Assembly (NCBI GenBank): GCA_050250875.1
Contig: JBFWNV010000001.1
Location: 1,922,001-1,986,000, forward strand
Source of the DNA: CAWAYR01 sp050250875
Lineage (GTDB): Bacteria; Acidobacteriota; Vicinamibacteria; Vicinamibacterales; UBA2999
Direction of reading: 5' to 3'
DNA: 64,000 bases
Shown: positions 1-9,215 of the stretch, in pieces
Layout of the letters: each line of letters opens with the position of its first letter
How positions within the stretch are numbered: position 1 is the first letter of the stretch
Made by a program: the position numbers and the translations under genes
Notes under the pieces: generated by a model
Seen by the model: only the letters and a program-made list of their open reading frames with translations
Told to the model about the DNA's origin: nothing
Databases searched by the model: none

Positions 1-501
1 GCGCTCGTCGACGCCCACGCCAGCGGCCGCACCGTGTTCATCTGCGGCAACGGCGGCGCCTCGGCGGTCGCCTCCCATTGGGCCGCCGATCTGTCGAAGC
101 TCACCGCGCTGCCCGGGCAGCCCCGGCTCCGGGTGATGTCGCTGACCGATTCGGCCTCGACGGTCACCGCCTGCGCGAACGACTTCGACTACAGCGAGAT
201 CTTCGCCGACCAGCTGCGCACCTTCATGGCCCCGGGCGACGTCGTGATCGGCATCAGCACCAGCGGCCGCTCGCCCAACGTCCTGAAGGCGATGGAATAC
301 GCCAATCTGCACGGCGCGCTGTCGATCGGCATCACCGGCCAGGGCGGCCAGGCGCTGGCTGCGCTGGCCAGCCTCACCCTGATGATCGGCTCGACCAGCG
401 TGCAGCGGGTCGAGGACGTCGCCGGTATCGCCGCCCACCTGGCGTGCCTGCACACCCGGGCGAAGATCGCCAACCTCGGCGCGACGGCTCTCAGCGCATG
501 A
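1..501 (+). CDS. SIS-domain sugar-phosphate isomerase, 5' truncated
   Basis: The gene is open at the window edge and lacks its N-terminus; the reading frame is continuous from base 1. It has the SIS phosphosugar-binding loop FICGNGG near visible residue 13, a second Ser/Thr-rich loop (STSGRSPNVLKAM) and a C-terminal His in GIAAHLACL. It resembles D-sedoheptulose-7-phosphate isomerase (GmhA), which starts heptose synthesis for surface glycans. The conserved His of the first helix is kept (ASHWAADL), but the following acidic position is Asp where GmhA usually has Glu, so the substrate is uncertain. The stop codon overlaps the ATG of the next gene (ATGA), so the two are probably translationally coupled in a nucleotide-sugar operon. 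Confidence 0.85.
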   Translation, partial: ALVDAHASGRTVFICGNGGASAVASHWAADLSKLTALPGQPRLRVMSLTDSASTVTACANDFDYSEIFADQLRTFMAPGDVVIGISTSGRSPNVLKAMEYANLHGALSIGITGQGGQALAALASLTLMIGSTSVQRVEDVAGIAAHLACLHTRAKIANLGATALSA

Positions 502-1478
502 CGCTGCTCGTCACGGGCGGAGCCGGCTACATCGGCTCCGTCGTCGTCGAGCGGGCCCTCGCCCGGGGGCACCGCATCGTCGTCATCGACAACCTGCAGG
601 AAGGGCACGCCGCTGCCGTGCCGGCCGAGTGCCGGCTGGTCCGCGCCGACTACGGCGACGCCGCCGCCCTCGACGCCATCTTCGCCGCCGACGCCATCGA
701 CGCGGTGGTGCACCTGGCCGCCGAGACGACCGTGGCCACCTCGGTCTCCGACCCGGCCATCTACTTCCAGAACAACACTGTCAACGGCGTCACCCTGCTC
801 GAGGCGATGCGCCGGCACGGGGTGATGCGTCTGGTCTTCTCGTCGACGGCCGCCACCTACGGCGAGCCGGTGACGGTGCCGATGACCGAGGAGCACCCGC
901 AGGTCCCGATCAACGCCTACGGCGAGTCGAAGCTGATGTTCGAGCGGATCATCCGCTGGTACCACCGGGCGTACGGCCTCAAGGCGGCGTCATTCCGCTA
1001 CTTCAACGCCGCCGGCGCCACGGAGCGGCGCGGCGAAGCCCACCGCCACGAGAGCCACCTCATCCCGCTGGTCCTCGACGTCGCCGCCGGCGATCGGCCG
1101 TCGGTGAACGTCTACGGCAGCGACTACCCGACCCGCGACGGCACCTGCGTCCGCGACTACGTGCACGTCTCGGATATCGCCGATGCCCACCTGCTGGCCC
1201 TCGACGCCATCGACCGGCTCGGCCTCGACTGGTTCAACATCGGCACCGGCACCGGCAACACCGTCGATGAGGTGGTCAAGGCGGTCGAGCGGGTGACCGG
1301 CCGGCCGGTGACTACCGTGCGGGCGCCGCGCCGTCCCGGCGATCCGGCCGCCCTCGTGGCGAGTTCCGACCGTATCCGCGCGGTGCTGGGCTGGGCGCCG
1401 AGGGTTCCCGACCTCGACGCGATCATCGCCACGGCCTGGGCGTGGCGGCAGCGCCACCCTCGCGGGTATGGAGACTAG
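498..1478 (+). CDS. galE: NAD-dependent UDP-glucose 4-epimerase-like protein
   Basis: This 326-residue protein is an extended SDR epimerase that interconverts C4 epimers of nucleotide sugars to feed polysaccharide synthesis in the cytosol. The Rossmann NAD-binding motif TGGAGYIGS is at residues 6-14, the catalytic Ser region is VFSSTAATYGEP, and the catalytic YxxxK appears as YGESK. The segment SFRYFNAAGA and the later region CVRDYVHVSDIADAH are typical of GalE. Length matches the family. The ATG overlaps the upstream SIS gene by 4 bases, which fixes the start. The exact substrate (UDP-Glc/Gal or an N-acetyl or uronic form) cannot be read from the sequence. Confidence 0.9.
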   Translation: MTLLVTGGAGYIGSVVVERALARGHRIVVIDNLQEGHAAAVPAECRLVRADYGDAAALDAIFAADAIDAVVHLAAETTVATSVSDPAIYFQNNTVNGVTLLEAMRRHGVMRLVFSSTAATYGEPVTVPMTEEHPQVPINAYGESKLMFERIIRWYHRAYGLKAASFRYFNAAGATERRGEAHRHESHLIPLVLDVAAGDRPSVNVYGSDYPTRDGTCVRDYVHVSDIADAHLLALDAIDRLGLDWFNIGTGTGNTVDEVVKAVERVTGRPVTTVRAPRRPGDPAALVASSDRIRAVLGWAPRVPDLDAIIATAWAWRQRHPRGYGD

Positions 1479-1525
1479 CTCCGGCGTCCGGATCGCCCTC
1501 ACCCGCACGACCCGGGTCGGTTCGG

Positions 1526-1531
1526 CATAAT
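1526..1531 (+). promoter_or_regulatory. Putative -10 element (CATAAT) of a near-leaderless promoter
   Basis: CATAAT lies 10 bases before the ATG at 1542, so transcription would begin about 3 bases before the start codon. No convincing -35 is seen. It follows the spacing shown by many other genes here. Confidence 0.35.
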
Positions 1532-1541
1532 CAGCCGCAGC

Positions 1542-2747
1542 ATGCGGGTTCTCTTCGTCGCGCCCTATGTGCCGTCGCGGATTCGCGTCCGGCCCTACGA
1601 GTGGATCCGCGCGCTGGCCCGGCTGGGGGCGTCGGTGCACCTGGTGGCGGTCCAGCCGCCAGAGGATCAGGCGCTGGGGGATCTCAGCATCCGCGCCAGC
1701 TGCGCGGCGTGTGACGTCCTTCCGCTGAGCCGCCTCCGCACCCTCGTCAACGCCGGCACCGCGTTGATCGGCCGGCTGCCGGTGCAGGCGGGCTACGCCC
1801 GACACGGCGCCGCCGAACGGCGCATCGCCGGCCTCATCGCCGGCGGCGGTTTCGACGTCGTCCACGTCGAGCACCTGCGCGGCGCCCTGCTGGTGCCGGC
1901 GCCGTGTCCGCTGCCCACGGTCTACGACGGCGTGGACTGCATCACCCGGCTGTTCGAGCAGACCGTGCGGCTCGCGCCAGGACTGGCCCAGCGATCGATG
2001 GCCCGGCTCGACCTGCGCCGGACGCGCCGGTTCGAGGCGTCGCTACCCGGCCGCTTCGATCGCGTGCTGGCCTCGTCCGAGGCCGAGGCGCGGGAGTTCC
2101 GCCGCCTGGCGCCAGACGCCGATCCCACGTTCGTCCGGGCGCTGCGCAACGGCGTCGACCTGGGGGCGCCGCCCGGCCCGCCGGCCGACGACGGCCGCAC
2201 CGTGCTCTTCGCCGGCAAGATGAGCTACCACGCCAACGAGGCCGCGGCGCGCCGCCTCGCCGTCGACGTGATGCCGCGCGTGTGGCAGCGACGGCCGGAC
2301 GCCCGGCTGGTGCTCGCCGGCAAGGATCCCTCGCCGGCCCTTCAGGCCCTGGCGTCGGCCGGCAGGATCGACGTCACCGGCTACGTGCCCGACATGGCGG
2401 CGGTGATGGCCCAGGCCACGGTGCTCGCGGCGCCCCTCGTCTACGCTGCCGGCATCCAGAACAAGGTGCTCGAGGCGATGGCCCGGGCGGTGCCGGTCGT
2501 CACCTCGTCGTCGGCGTGCGCCGCGCTCGACGCGGTGCTGGGGACGGAGGTCGTCGCGGCCGACGACGACGGCGCGTTCGCCGACGCGGTGGTGCGGATG
2601 CTCGACGATCGGCCGTTCCGCGACGCGGTCGGCGCCGCCGGCCGCCGTTACGTGGAGCAGCACCACGACTGGAACGCGCTCGCCGCCCGGCTCCTGGACA
2701 TCTACGCCGAGGCCCGCGCCCGGCATCGGGCGGGGCGGCCGGCGTGA
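1542..2747 (+). CDS. Glycosyltransferase family 4 protein
   Basis: This 401-residue protein is a predicted retaining GT-B glycosyltransferase acting at the cytoplasmic face on a lipid-linked or nucleotide-sugar substrate. The N-terminal Rossmann half starts MRVLFVAPYVPSRIRVRP. The C-terminal half has FAGKMSYHANEAAARRL and the donor-binding segment GIQNKVLEAMARAVPVVTS, in which the Glu of KVLEAMA is the conserved family residue. It resembles sugar transferases found in EPS clusters. A putative -10 sits just upstream. Its stop overlaps the GTG of the next gene (GTGA), indicating coupling with the O-antigen-ligase-like protein. Confidence 0.85.
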   Translation: MRVLFVAPYVPSRIRVRPYEWIRALARLGASVHLVAVQPPEDQALGDLSIRASCAACDVLPLSRLRTLVNAGTALIGRLPVQAGYARHGAAERRIAGLIAGGGFDVVHVEHLRGALLVPAPCPLPTVYDGVDCITRLFEQTVRLAPGLAQRSMARLDLRRTRRFEASLPGRFDRVLASSEAEAREFRRLAPDADPTFVRALRNGVDLGAPPGPPADDGRTVLFAGKMSYHANEAAARRLAVDVMPRVWQRRPDARLVLAGKDPSPALQALASAGRIDVTGYVPDMAAVMAQATVLAAPLVYAAGIQNKVLEAMARAVPVVTSSSACAALDAVLGTEVVAADDDGAFADAVVRMLDDRPFRDAVGAAGRRYVEQHHDWNALAARLLDIYAEARARHRAGRPA

Positions 2748-4435
2748 CCACGACGGCGCCGATGGCCGCGCCGCGCCCCGGCGTCGCCGCCGCGCTGCCG
2801 ATGCACCTGGCGCTGGCCGCGTATCTGGCCGCCGCCGCCGCCGGGGTCTGGACCGCGGCCGAGCGCGCTTCGGCGGAAGCCCACGTCCGGGCCGTCCTGA
2901 TCGCCGTGCTGGCCTACGCCGCGAGCTTTCTGGTCGCCCACCACCGGCACTGGCGGCCGCTGGTGCTCGCGGCGTGGGTCACGGCCGGCGCCGCGGCGGG
3001 CGGCTACTTCCTGCTGCAGTACCGCCATCTGGCCTCGCCGGAGGTGAAGATCGCCGCGCTCGATGCCGCCGGACGCGCGCTCAGCGCGCCCCTGCCGCGG
3101 GTGGGGGTCTGGGCGCCGTTCCCCAACAGCCTCGCGACTCTGCTCGAAGGGCTGGTCGCGGTGGCGGTCGGTCTGGCGATCGCCCGCGGCTCCACTGCGC
3201 TCAGGACCTGGTCGGCGGCCGGCGCGATCGTGCTGGTGAGCGCCCTGGCCGTGTCCGCATCGCGCGGCGCGTGGCTGGCGGCGGCGGTGTCACTGGCCGC
3301 GTTGGCCGCGCATCGGCAGCTGGTCCGTCTGGCGCTGCCGCTCGGCCTCGCTGCGGCAGCCGCTCTGCTCGCGTTCGTCGCCAGCACGGTGAGCGGCGGC
3401 GTGCCGTGGTGGATCGCCTGGTCGGGCGCCGCCGGCCGGCCGGACCGCCTCGACGTGTATCTGCAGGCGGTGTCGCTGCTGCGCGACGTGCCGTTCACGG
3501 GCCTCGGCGGCGGCGAGCAGTTCGCGGCCGCCGTGTCGCGCTACGTGCTGCTGATCCAGGTGCCGTTCATCACCTACGCGCACAATTTCTCGCTCCAGGT
3601 GTGGCTCGAAGACGGACTCGCCGGTCTGGCGGCGTGGTGGGCCCTGGCCGCGGCCGTCGCCCTCGCGGCCCTCGCCGGAGAACGCGCCGGCCTGGGCCGC
3701 CGCTTTCGCGGACTCTGGGCCGGCGTGCTGGCCATTCACGTGCACGGCCTCACCGACGCCAGGCAGTTCGTCGATCCCTGGACGTGGGCGCCGTACTTCC
3801 TGCTGACCGGCGCCATCGCCGGCTACGTCTCGCGGGAGGCCTGCCGGGTCTCGCGCCTCGCGGCCTGGGTGCCGGCGGCGATCGGCGGCGCGGTCGTGGC
3901 GGCGGCCCTTCTCGGCCGCGGCGATCCGCTGGCCGCCTGGCAGGCCAATCTCGGCGCGCTCGATCAGGCCCGCGCCGATGCGGTGATCGCGGTATCCGGC
4001 GGCGACGGCGGCGAGCTGCGGGCCCGGGCGGCGGCGCGGTTCACGCGCGCCCTCGCCGTCGATCCGGACGACGGTCCTGCCCTGCGACGCGCCGGGATGC
4101 TCGCGCTCGACCTGGGGCGCTACGATGAGGCGGCTCGCCGGCTCGCCCGGGCGTGGGCGGTCGAAGCCGGCCACCCGCCGACGCGCAAAGCCTACGGCCT
4201 GGCTGCGGTCTGGACGGGTGACGTGGAGCTCGCCAGCCAGCTGCTCCGCGACGTGCCGGGCATGGCCGCGGAACTGGCGACCTGGAGCCGCTGGCGGCAG
4301 GAACGAGGCGAGACGGCGCTGGCGATCGCCGCGGCCCGCACGGCGCTGGCGCTCGCCCCCGGCCAGCTCGAGGTCGAGGCCTGGCTGCGCCAGCTAGAGG
4401 CCACCGCGCCGCCGAGGGACCGCGCGCCGCGCTGA
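2744..4435 (+). CDS. O-antigen ligase family membrane protein with C-terminal TPR-like region
   Basis: This 563-residue protein has roughly ten hydrophobic helices over the first 400 residues, including a large loop followed by YAHNFSLQVWLEDGLAG, the typical Wzy_C/WaaL-like segment with a conserved His-Asn. After about residue 410 comes a soluble Ala-rich tail with TPR-like helical pairs (ARFTRALAVDPDDGPALRR and later copies). The family polymerises or ligates polysaccharide repeat units at the periplasmic face of the inner membrane. The GTG at 2744 overlaps the preceding stop; an in-frame ATG at 2762 is the alternative. It is the second polymerase/ligase-like gene of the locus (the other spans 5614-7026), so one may be polymerase and the other ligase. 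Confidence 0.8.
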   Translation: MTTTAPMAAPRPGVAAALPMHLALAAYLAAAAAGVWTAAERASAEAHVRAVLIAVLAYAASFLVAHHRHWRPLVLAAWVTAGAAAGGYFLLQYRHLASPEVKIAALDAAGRALSAPLPRVGVWAPFPNSLATLLEGLVAVAVGLAIARGSTALRTWSAAGAIVLVSALAVSASRGAWLAAAVSLAALAAHRQLVRLALPLGLAAAAALLAFVASTVSGGVPWWIAWSGAAGRPDRLDVYLQAVSLLRDVPFTGLGGGEQFAAAVSRYVLLIQVPFITYAHNFSLQVWLEDGLAGLAAWWALAAAVALAALAGERAGLGRRFRGLWAGVLAIHVHGLTDARQFVDPWTWAPYFLLTGAIAGYVSREACRVSRLAAWVPAAIGGAVVAAALLGRGDPLAAWQANLGALDQARADAVIAVSGGDGGELRARAAARFTRALAVDPDDGPALRRAGMLALDLGRYDEAARRLARAWAVEAGHPPTRKAYGLAAVWTGDVELASQLLRDVPGMAAELATWSRWRQERGETALAIAAARTALALAPGQLEVEAWLRQLEATAPPRDRAPR

Positions 4436-4442
4436 CGCGCGA

Positions 4443-5642
4443 TCACCGTCGCGCCGCGACGGCGCGCTGGTAGAGATCGAACATCCCGGCGACGTGCCGC
4501 TCGACGGTGAAGTGCTGCTCCATCCGGGCGCGCCCGGCCGCGCCCATCCGCTGGCGGAGGGGCGGATCGAGGAGCAGGGTGCTGACGTGGTCGGCGAGCG
4601 CGGCGGCGTCGCCGGGCGGGAAGATCAGCCCGGTCTCGCCGTCGAGGATCAGCTCCGGCGTGCCGCCGGTGCGCGACGCGACCAGCGGCCGGCCCATCGC
4701 CATGCCTTCCATCAGCGAGAGCGCCGCCGGTTCCTGGGAGGTCGTCGGCACCACCAGCACGTCGACGGCGCGCATCAGGTGCGGCACGTCGGTCCGCCAG
4801 CCGGTGAAGGTGAACGCGTCGGCCAGCCCGGCGGCGGCGAGGCGCCGGCGCAGCTCGGCCTCGTAGGGCGGGTTCTCGAGCGCGCCGACGAAGACGAACT
4901 TCGTGCCGGGCACGCGGGCGCGAATCGCCGGGGCGGCGTCGATCAGGCCGGCGTGGCCCTTGTGCGGCAGCAGCTGGCCGAACAGCCCGACCACCGGGGT
5001 GCCGGCGGCCCAGCCGAACTCGGCCCGCACCGCCGCCGCCCGGACGTCGTCGGGCGCGAAGTTCGCCAGGTCGATGCCGTTGTAGAGCGGCACCAGCTTG
5101 CCGGCGTCGACGCCGGCGCGGGCGATGTTGTCGGTGACCGCTTTCGACGGCCCGACGATCCACGCGCAGGTCGAGGCGACGAAGCGGTAGAGCTGCGTAT
5201 TCACGGCGTGGATGCGCTTGATGTTGTGCTCGTGCCAGATCTGCGGCACCCCGGTGGCGCGCGAAGCCAGCGCCGCGTACAGGCAGGCCGGGAACGAGAT
5301 GCTGTGCAGGACGTCGGGGCGCTCGCGCTCGATCACCGCGCACAGCTCGCGGCGCACCCGGGCGAACGCGCGCCCGTAGGCGGCGAGGGCCGTCGGCCGC
5401 AGCGTCACCTCGATCATCCGGGCGCTGAACGACGCGGTCGCCGTGTAGGGCGTGCCGCGCTGGTCGAGCGCGCTGGCCAGCCGGCGATTGCCGGCGCTGA
5501 TGAACGCGTGGGCCGCGTGGCCCGGCGCGGCCAGCGCCGGCAGGTAGCCGAACCACACGTGTTCGGCGCCGCTGACCGTCGGCGAGTCGGTGACGTAGAG
5601 GACTCTCAAGCGATCAGCGCGTCCACAGGCGGGCGGCTGCAC
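4443..5642 (-). CDS. Glycosyltransferase family 4 protein
   Basis: This GT-B fold enzyme has 399 residues from the ATG at 5642. The Rossmann motif begins LRVLYVTDSPTVSGAEHV, the central region holds EHNIKRIHAVNTQLYR, and the donor site includes GLFGQLLPHKGHAGLIDA and SLMEGMAMGRPLVASRTGG with the conserved Glu pair. It probably adds one sugar to the repeat unit. It is the last gene of the minus-strand export operon. The ATG overlaps the upstream polymerase by 29 bases. A TTG at 5609 gives the more usual beginning (M)RVLYVTDSP and no long overlap, so the start is uncertain; neither has a clear Shine-Dalgarno sequence. Confidence 0.85.
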   Translation of the reverse strand: MQPPACGRADRLRVLYVTDSPTVSGAEHVWFGYLPALAAPGHAAHAFISAGNRRLASALDQRGTPYTATASFSARMIEVTLRPTALAAYGRAFARVRRELCAVIERERPDVLHSISFPACLYAALASRATGVPQIWHEHNIKRIHAVNTQLYRFVASTCAWIVGPSKAVTDNIARAGVDAGKLVPLYNGIDLANFAPDDVRAAAVRAEFGWAAGTPVVGLFGQLLPHKGHAGLIDAAPAIRARVPGTKFVFVGALENPPYEAELRRRLAAAGLADAFTFTGWRTDVPHLMRAVDVLVVPTTSQEPAALSLMEGMAMGRPLVASRTGGTPELILDGETGLIFPPGDAAALADHVSTLLLDPPLRQRMGAAGRARMEQHFTVERHVAGMFDLYQRAVAARR

Positions 5643-7026
5643 TCGACGCGACCGCGGCCGCCGGCACCGGCCGGCGCGGTCGCGGCGGCGAGGCGCGCCA
5701 GAAGCGCGGCCGCGGCGTGGCTGCCGTGTGCGGCGCCCGCAGCCGACGCTCGATGCCGGGAATCGCCACCAGGCCGCCGAGCAGCACCCACTGCAGGTAG
5801 TAGCCGGAGAACAGCTCGAGGCCGCCGTTGCGGATGCTGTGAATCATGAAGTCGCCGGTGATGCCGCCGGCGACCATCCCGGCGAACATGCCGAGCCAGC
5901 CGAGCGCGAACGTGCGATGCGCCGGCACCGTCGCCTCGCGGTAGATGCGCAGCCCGGTGCGCCACGCCACCACCAGGAACACCAGCCACGACAGCAGTCC
6001 GAGGATGCCGAACTCGACCAGCAGGTTGAGGTACTGGTTGTGCGGCGTGCCGATCGGAGAGCGCTGCAGCATGTAGACGTAGCTGTTGCCCGGACCGACG
6101 CCGAGGATCGGCGCCTGCTGCCAGATCGACACCGCCGCCGCGGCCAGCGCGCCGCGCCCGGAGTTGCCGCCGAAGCTCATCTGCGAGCGCTCCTTGTTGA
6201 GCAGCACCTCGGCGGGAAGCAGCAGCGCCTCCTCGCCGAACAGCCCGACCGCGACCAGCATCACGGTCGCCGCCGCGGCGGCCAGGAACGCGGCCAGCCT
6301 CGAGGCCCGCAACCACATGATCGCCAGCCCGGAGACGGCGACGAAGCCATAGAGGAACGCCTTGCCGTTGAGCACGCCGAGCACCAGCGGCAGCAGCGTG
6401 ATGACGACGTAGTAGGCCCGGGCGGCCACCGACGGCGTCGAGAACACGGCGGCCAGCGCCAATGGCGACGCGAACAGGCCGAACGTCGGCGCCCAGCCGA
6501 GGTAGGGCTCCCAGGGCTTCGGGGCGATCGCGGCGGCGATCTGTGCGATCGCCAGGGCGACGACGGCGCGATGGATCCAGCGCAGCTGGGACGTCTCGGT
6601 GATGAACTCGGCGGCGGCCAGGTAGACGCCGATCGGCCAAACGACCAGCAGGAGCTGGCCGAACGACACCGCGAGCGACGCGTTCGCCGCGATGCGGTAG
6701 TCCGGGAGCAGGAGGATTCCGACCATCGACGCCGCACAGACGGCGGCGAACGCATAGAGCGGCCCATCGAAGGGCGCCCGCAGGAGGGGGGCGGAGCGGC
6801 GCTGGGTCAGCCACGCGCCGAACAGCACGGTGGCGAGCGCTTCGGCCAGCAGCAGCCCCTGGCTGATCGTGCGGCCCGAGAACGCCCCGAGCTGGATGAG
6901 CGACGGCGCCGCGCCGAGCACGGAATACGCCAGCACCGCCCGCGCCGGGCGTTGCAGCGCCACCGCGACGAAGATCAGGGTGACGGCCAGCGCCGCCAGG
7001 CTCTGCGGAGAGAGCCACGCGCTCAT
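5614..7026 (-). CDS. O-antigen polymerase/ligase (Wzy-like) membrane protein
   Basis: This 470-residue polytopic protein has about ten to twelve hydrophobic helices and the Wzy_C-type signature GTPHNQYLNLLVEFGILGL around residues 325-345, where His-Asn is characteristic. The family polymerises undecaprenyl-linked repeat units in the periplasm. The start ATG overlaps the stop of the tyrosine-kinase gene by 4 bases (ATGA), so this is a co-translated member of the export operon. The C-terminal about 45 residues are Arg/Ala/Pro-rich and probably cytoplasmic. Its place next to the Wzc/Wza pair favours polymerase over ligase. Confidence 0.85.
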   Translation of the reverse strand: MSAWLSPQSLAALAVTLIFVAVALQRPARAVLAYSVLGAAPSLIQLGAFSGRTISQGLLLAEALATVLFGAWLTQRRSAPLLRAPFDGPLYAFAAVCAASMVGILLLPDYRIAANASLAVSFGQLLLVVWPIGVYLAAAEFITETSQLRWIHRAVVALAIAQIAAAIAPKPWEPYLGWAPTFGLFASPLALAAVFSTPSVAARAYYVVITLLPLVLGVLNGKAFLYGFVAVSGLAIMWLRASRLAAFLAAAAATVMLVAVGLFGEEALLLPAEVLLNKERSQMSFGGNSGRGALAAAAVSIWQQAPILGVGPGNSYVYMLQRSPIGTPHNQYLNLLVEFGILGLLSWLVFLVVAWRTGLRIYREATVPAHRTFALGWLGMFAGMVAGGITGDFMIHSIRNGGLELFSGYYLQWVLLGGLVAIPGIERRLRAPHTAATPRPRFWRASPPRPRRPVPAAAVASSAAARLWTR

Positions 7027-9215
7027 GACGTGCGGGCGCCGACTTCCTCGCGGGCGGCCCGATCGGCGGGCAGGTCGGCGGCACTCTCGGTGGGCGAGTG
7101 GTAGACGTCGTACTCCGGCCGGTAGTAGCGCGAGTAGTAGAACGCCTCGCGGGTCAGTGGCGCGCGGTTCAGCACGGCGCCGACGAGGCGGGCGCCGGCG
7201 GCATGCAGTTCGTTCAGGGCGGTCTCGGCCGCCTCGAGCGAGGTCTCCTCGGCGCTGGTCACGAACAGCACCGCGGTGGCGTCGCGCGACAGCACGGCGG
7301 CGTCGGCCACCGCCATCACCGGCGGTGAGTCGATGACGATCCAGTCGAAGTCGCTGCGCAGGCCGTCGATGAACGTGCGGAACGACTGGTACGACAGCAG
7401 TTCGGCGGCCTTGGCGGTCGGCAGCCCGCTCGGCACCAGGACCAGGCCCTGGGCGCCGACCGGCCGGAGCACCTCGGCCGTGCTCCGCCGGCCGAGCAGC
7501 ACGTCGGACAGGCCGGGCGCGCGGTGGCGGTCGAACATCGTGTGCAGCCGTGGCCGGCGCAGGTCGGCGTCGATGAGCGCCACGCGCTGGTCGACGGCGG
7601 CGAGCGCCAGCGCCAGGTGCGAGGCGGTGAAGCTCTTGCCCTCGCCCGGAGCGGCGCTGCTGACCACGAGCACGTTGCCCGGCTGGTCGTTGTCGCCGAG
7701 CGCCAGCATGACGTTGGCGCGCAGGCGGCGGAAGGCCTCACCGGGCAGCGGCGACAGGCCGGTGGTCGCGTCGGCCTCGTCCTTCGGCGCCGGCGGGATC
7801 ATCGCCAGCAGCTGCAGGCCGAGCCGACGTTCGAGGTCGGCCGGCGAGGCCACCCTGCGGCGCAGGTATTCCCGACCGAAGGCGCCGCCGGCGGCACCGA
7901 TGATCCCGAGCAGCGCCGCCGCCGCCAGCCCCTGCCCGGTGCGCGGCCGGATCGGCGCGCCGGGCGGCTCGGCCGGATCGATGACCCGGACCGTGCCGCG
8001 ATCCACGCTGGCCACGAGCGTCGCCTCCCTGGTCTGCTGGAGCAACGCGTCGAAGACCTGCCGGGCGCTGACCGCTTCGCGCTCGAGCGCGGCGTACTCG
8101 ACGCCCTTCCGGTCGAGTTCGAGGGCCTGGGCCTTCTGCCGGTTGAGGGCCTGGGTGACGCTGGCTTCCTGGCTCACCGCCGCCCGATAGTCGGATTCGA
8201 TGCCATCGGCCAGCTTGAGGACCTCGGCGCGGATGCGACCCTGCACCGATTCGAGGGCCGCCTGCACCTGGATGCGATCGGGGTGCTTCGGCCCCAGCCG
8301 CTCGGCGAGCTGGGCGTCCTGGCGCGCCAGCTCGGCGGCCTGGGACTTGAGAGACTGCACGAACCCGTTGACGGCGATGAGCGGATGCGACTCGAGCGCC
8401 GCCGGGTCATTGCGGATCGCCGCGATCTGCTGGTACTGCGTCTCGCGCTGCAGGCGGTCGGTCGTCGCCTTGGTCACCGAGGCGTTGAGATCGAGCATCG
8501 TCTGCCCGACGACGTTCTGGCGTTCGGACAGCGACAGTGCGTCGCGCTGGGCGCGGTAGGTCTGCAGCGCCTGCTCGGCCTTGGCGACCTGCTCGCGCTG
8601 TGTCGCCAGCTGCCGGCTGAAGAACTCGGCCTGGGACTCTGCGGCGCGGAACTTCGATTCGCGCTCGCGCTCGATGAACCGCGTTGCGACGGCGTTGGCC
8701 ATTCGCGACGCCAGCTCGGGATCCTGCGATTCGAACGAGATGTTGACGACCCGGCTGTCGGGCACCAGGCCGACGGTGAGCCGCGCCAGCAGCGGATCGA
8801 CCAGCCCCTGGCTGCGCGCCGCGTCGTCGGGCGCGGCGGCGACCAGCGGGGCGAACTCCGGCGCCTCCCACAGCTTCTGTGCCTGTGCCACTTCGCGGGC
8901 CAGCGTGCGGCTGCGCACCACCTCGGTCTGCGTCATCGGGTCGACGCCGTTCTGCGGCGTGTCGGCCTTCGAGTCGCTGATGGCGACGCGCGGCGAGTCC
9001 TCGCCGATCAGCACCCGGGTCGTGGCCTGGTAGACGGGCGTGGTCAGCAGGGTGACCGCGGCCATCGGCACCGCCAGGGCGAGGAAGCCCGCCAGGGCCC
9101 ACCACCGGTGGCGGACGAACGTCCGCAGGTGGTCCCAGACGCCAGCGGTGACGGCGGCAGGGTGGACCGGAGGATCGAGACGGGTCTCGGACGAACGCTG
9201 ACGATCGTTGGACAT
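7023..9215 (-). CDS. Wzc-like polysaccharide co-polymerase with BY-kinase domain
   Basis: This 730-residue protein combines chain-length control with tyrosine autokinase activity. The N-terminal Wzz domain begins near residue 25 with a membrane helix (WALAGFLALAVPMAAVTLL), followed by a long periplasmic coiled coil and a second membrane helix near residue 440. The cytoplasmic BY-kinase has Walker A (SSAAPGEGKSFTASH), Walker A' (VALIDADLRRPRLH) and Walker B (WIVIDSPPVMAVADA). The tail carries a Tyr cluster (EAFYYSRYYRPEYDVY), the expected autophosphorylation site. The ATG at 9215 overlaps the exporter gene by 4 bases, which decides this start over an in-frame GTG at 9224. It should cooperate with the Wza-like and Wzy-like neighbours. 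Confidence 0.93.
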   Translation of the reverse strand: MSNDRQRSSETRLDPPVHPAAVTAGVWDHLRTFVRHRWWALAGFLALAVPMAAVTLLTTPVYQATTRVLIGEDSPRVAISDSKADTPQNGVDPMTQTEVVRSRTLAREVAQAQKLWEAPEFAPLVAAAPDDAARSQGLVDPLLARLTVGLVPDSRVVNISFESQDPELASRMANAVATRFIERERESKFRAAESQAEFFSRQLATQREQVAKAEQALQTYRAQRDALSLSERQNVVGQTMLDLNASVTKATTDRLQRETQYQQIAAIRNDPAALESHPLIAVNGFVQSLKSQAAELARQDAQLAERLGPKHPDRIQVQAALESVQGRIRAEVLKLADGIESDYRAAVSQEASVTQALNRQKAQALELDRKGVEYAALEREAVSARQVFDALLQQTREATLVASVDRGTVRVIDPAEPPGAPIRPRTGQGLAAAALLGIIGAAGGAFGREYLRRRVASPADLERRLGLQLLAMIPPAPKDEADATTGLSPLPGEAFRRLRANVMLALGDNDQPGNVLVVSSAAPGEGKSFTASHLALALAAVDQRVALIDADLRRPRLHTMFDRHRAPGLSDVLLGRRSTAEVLRPVGAQGLVLVPSGLPTAKAAELLSYQSFRTFIDGLRSDFDWIVIDSPPVMAVADAAVLSRDATAVLFVTSAEETSLEAAETALNELHAAGARLVGAVLNRAPLTREAFYYSRYYRPEYDVYHSPTESAADLPADRAAREEVGARTS

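Noticed and set aside
4192..5556. Long ORF on the minus strand overlapping the glycosyltransferase at 4443
   Set aside because: It is a shifted frame of the real gene, rich in Arg, Gly and Ala, with no domain; high GC removes stop codons.
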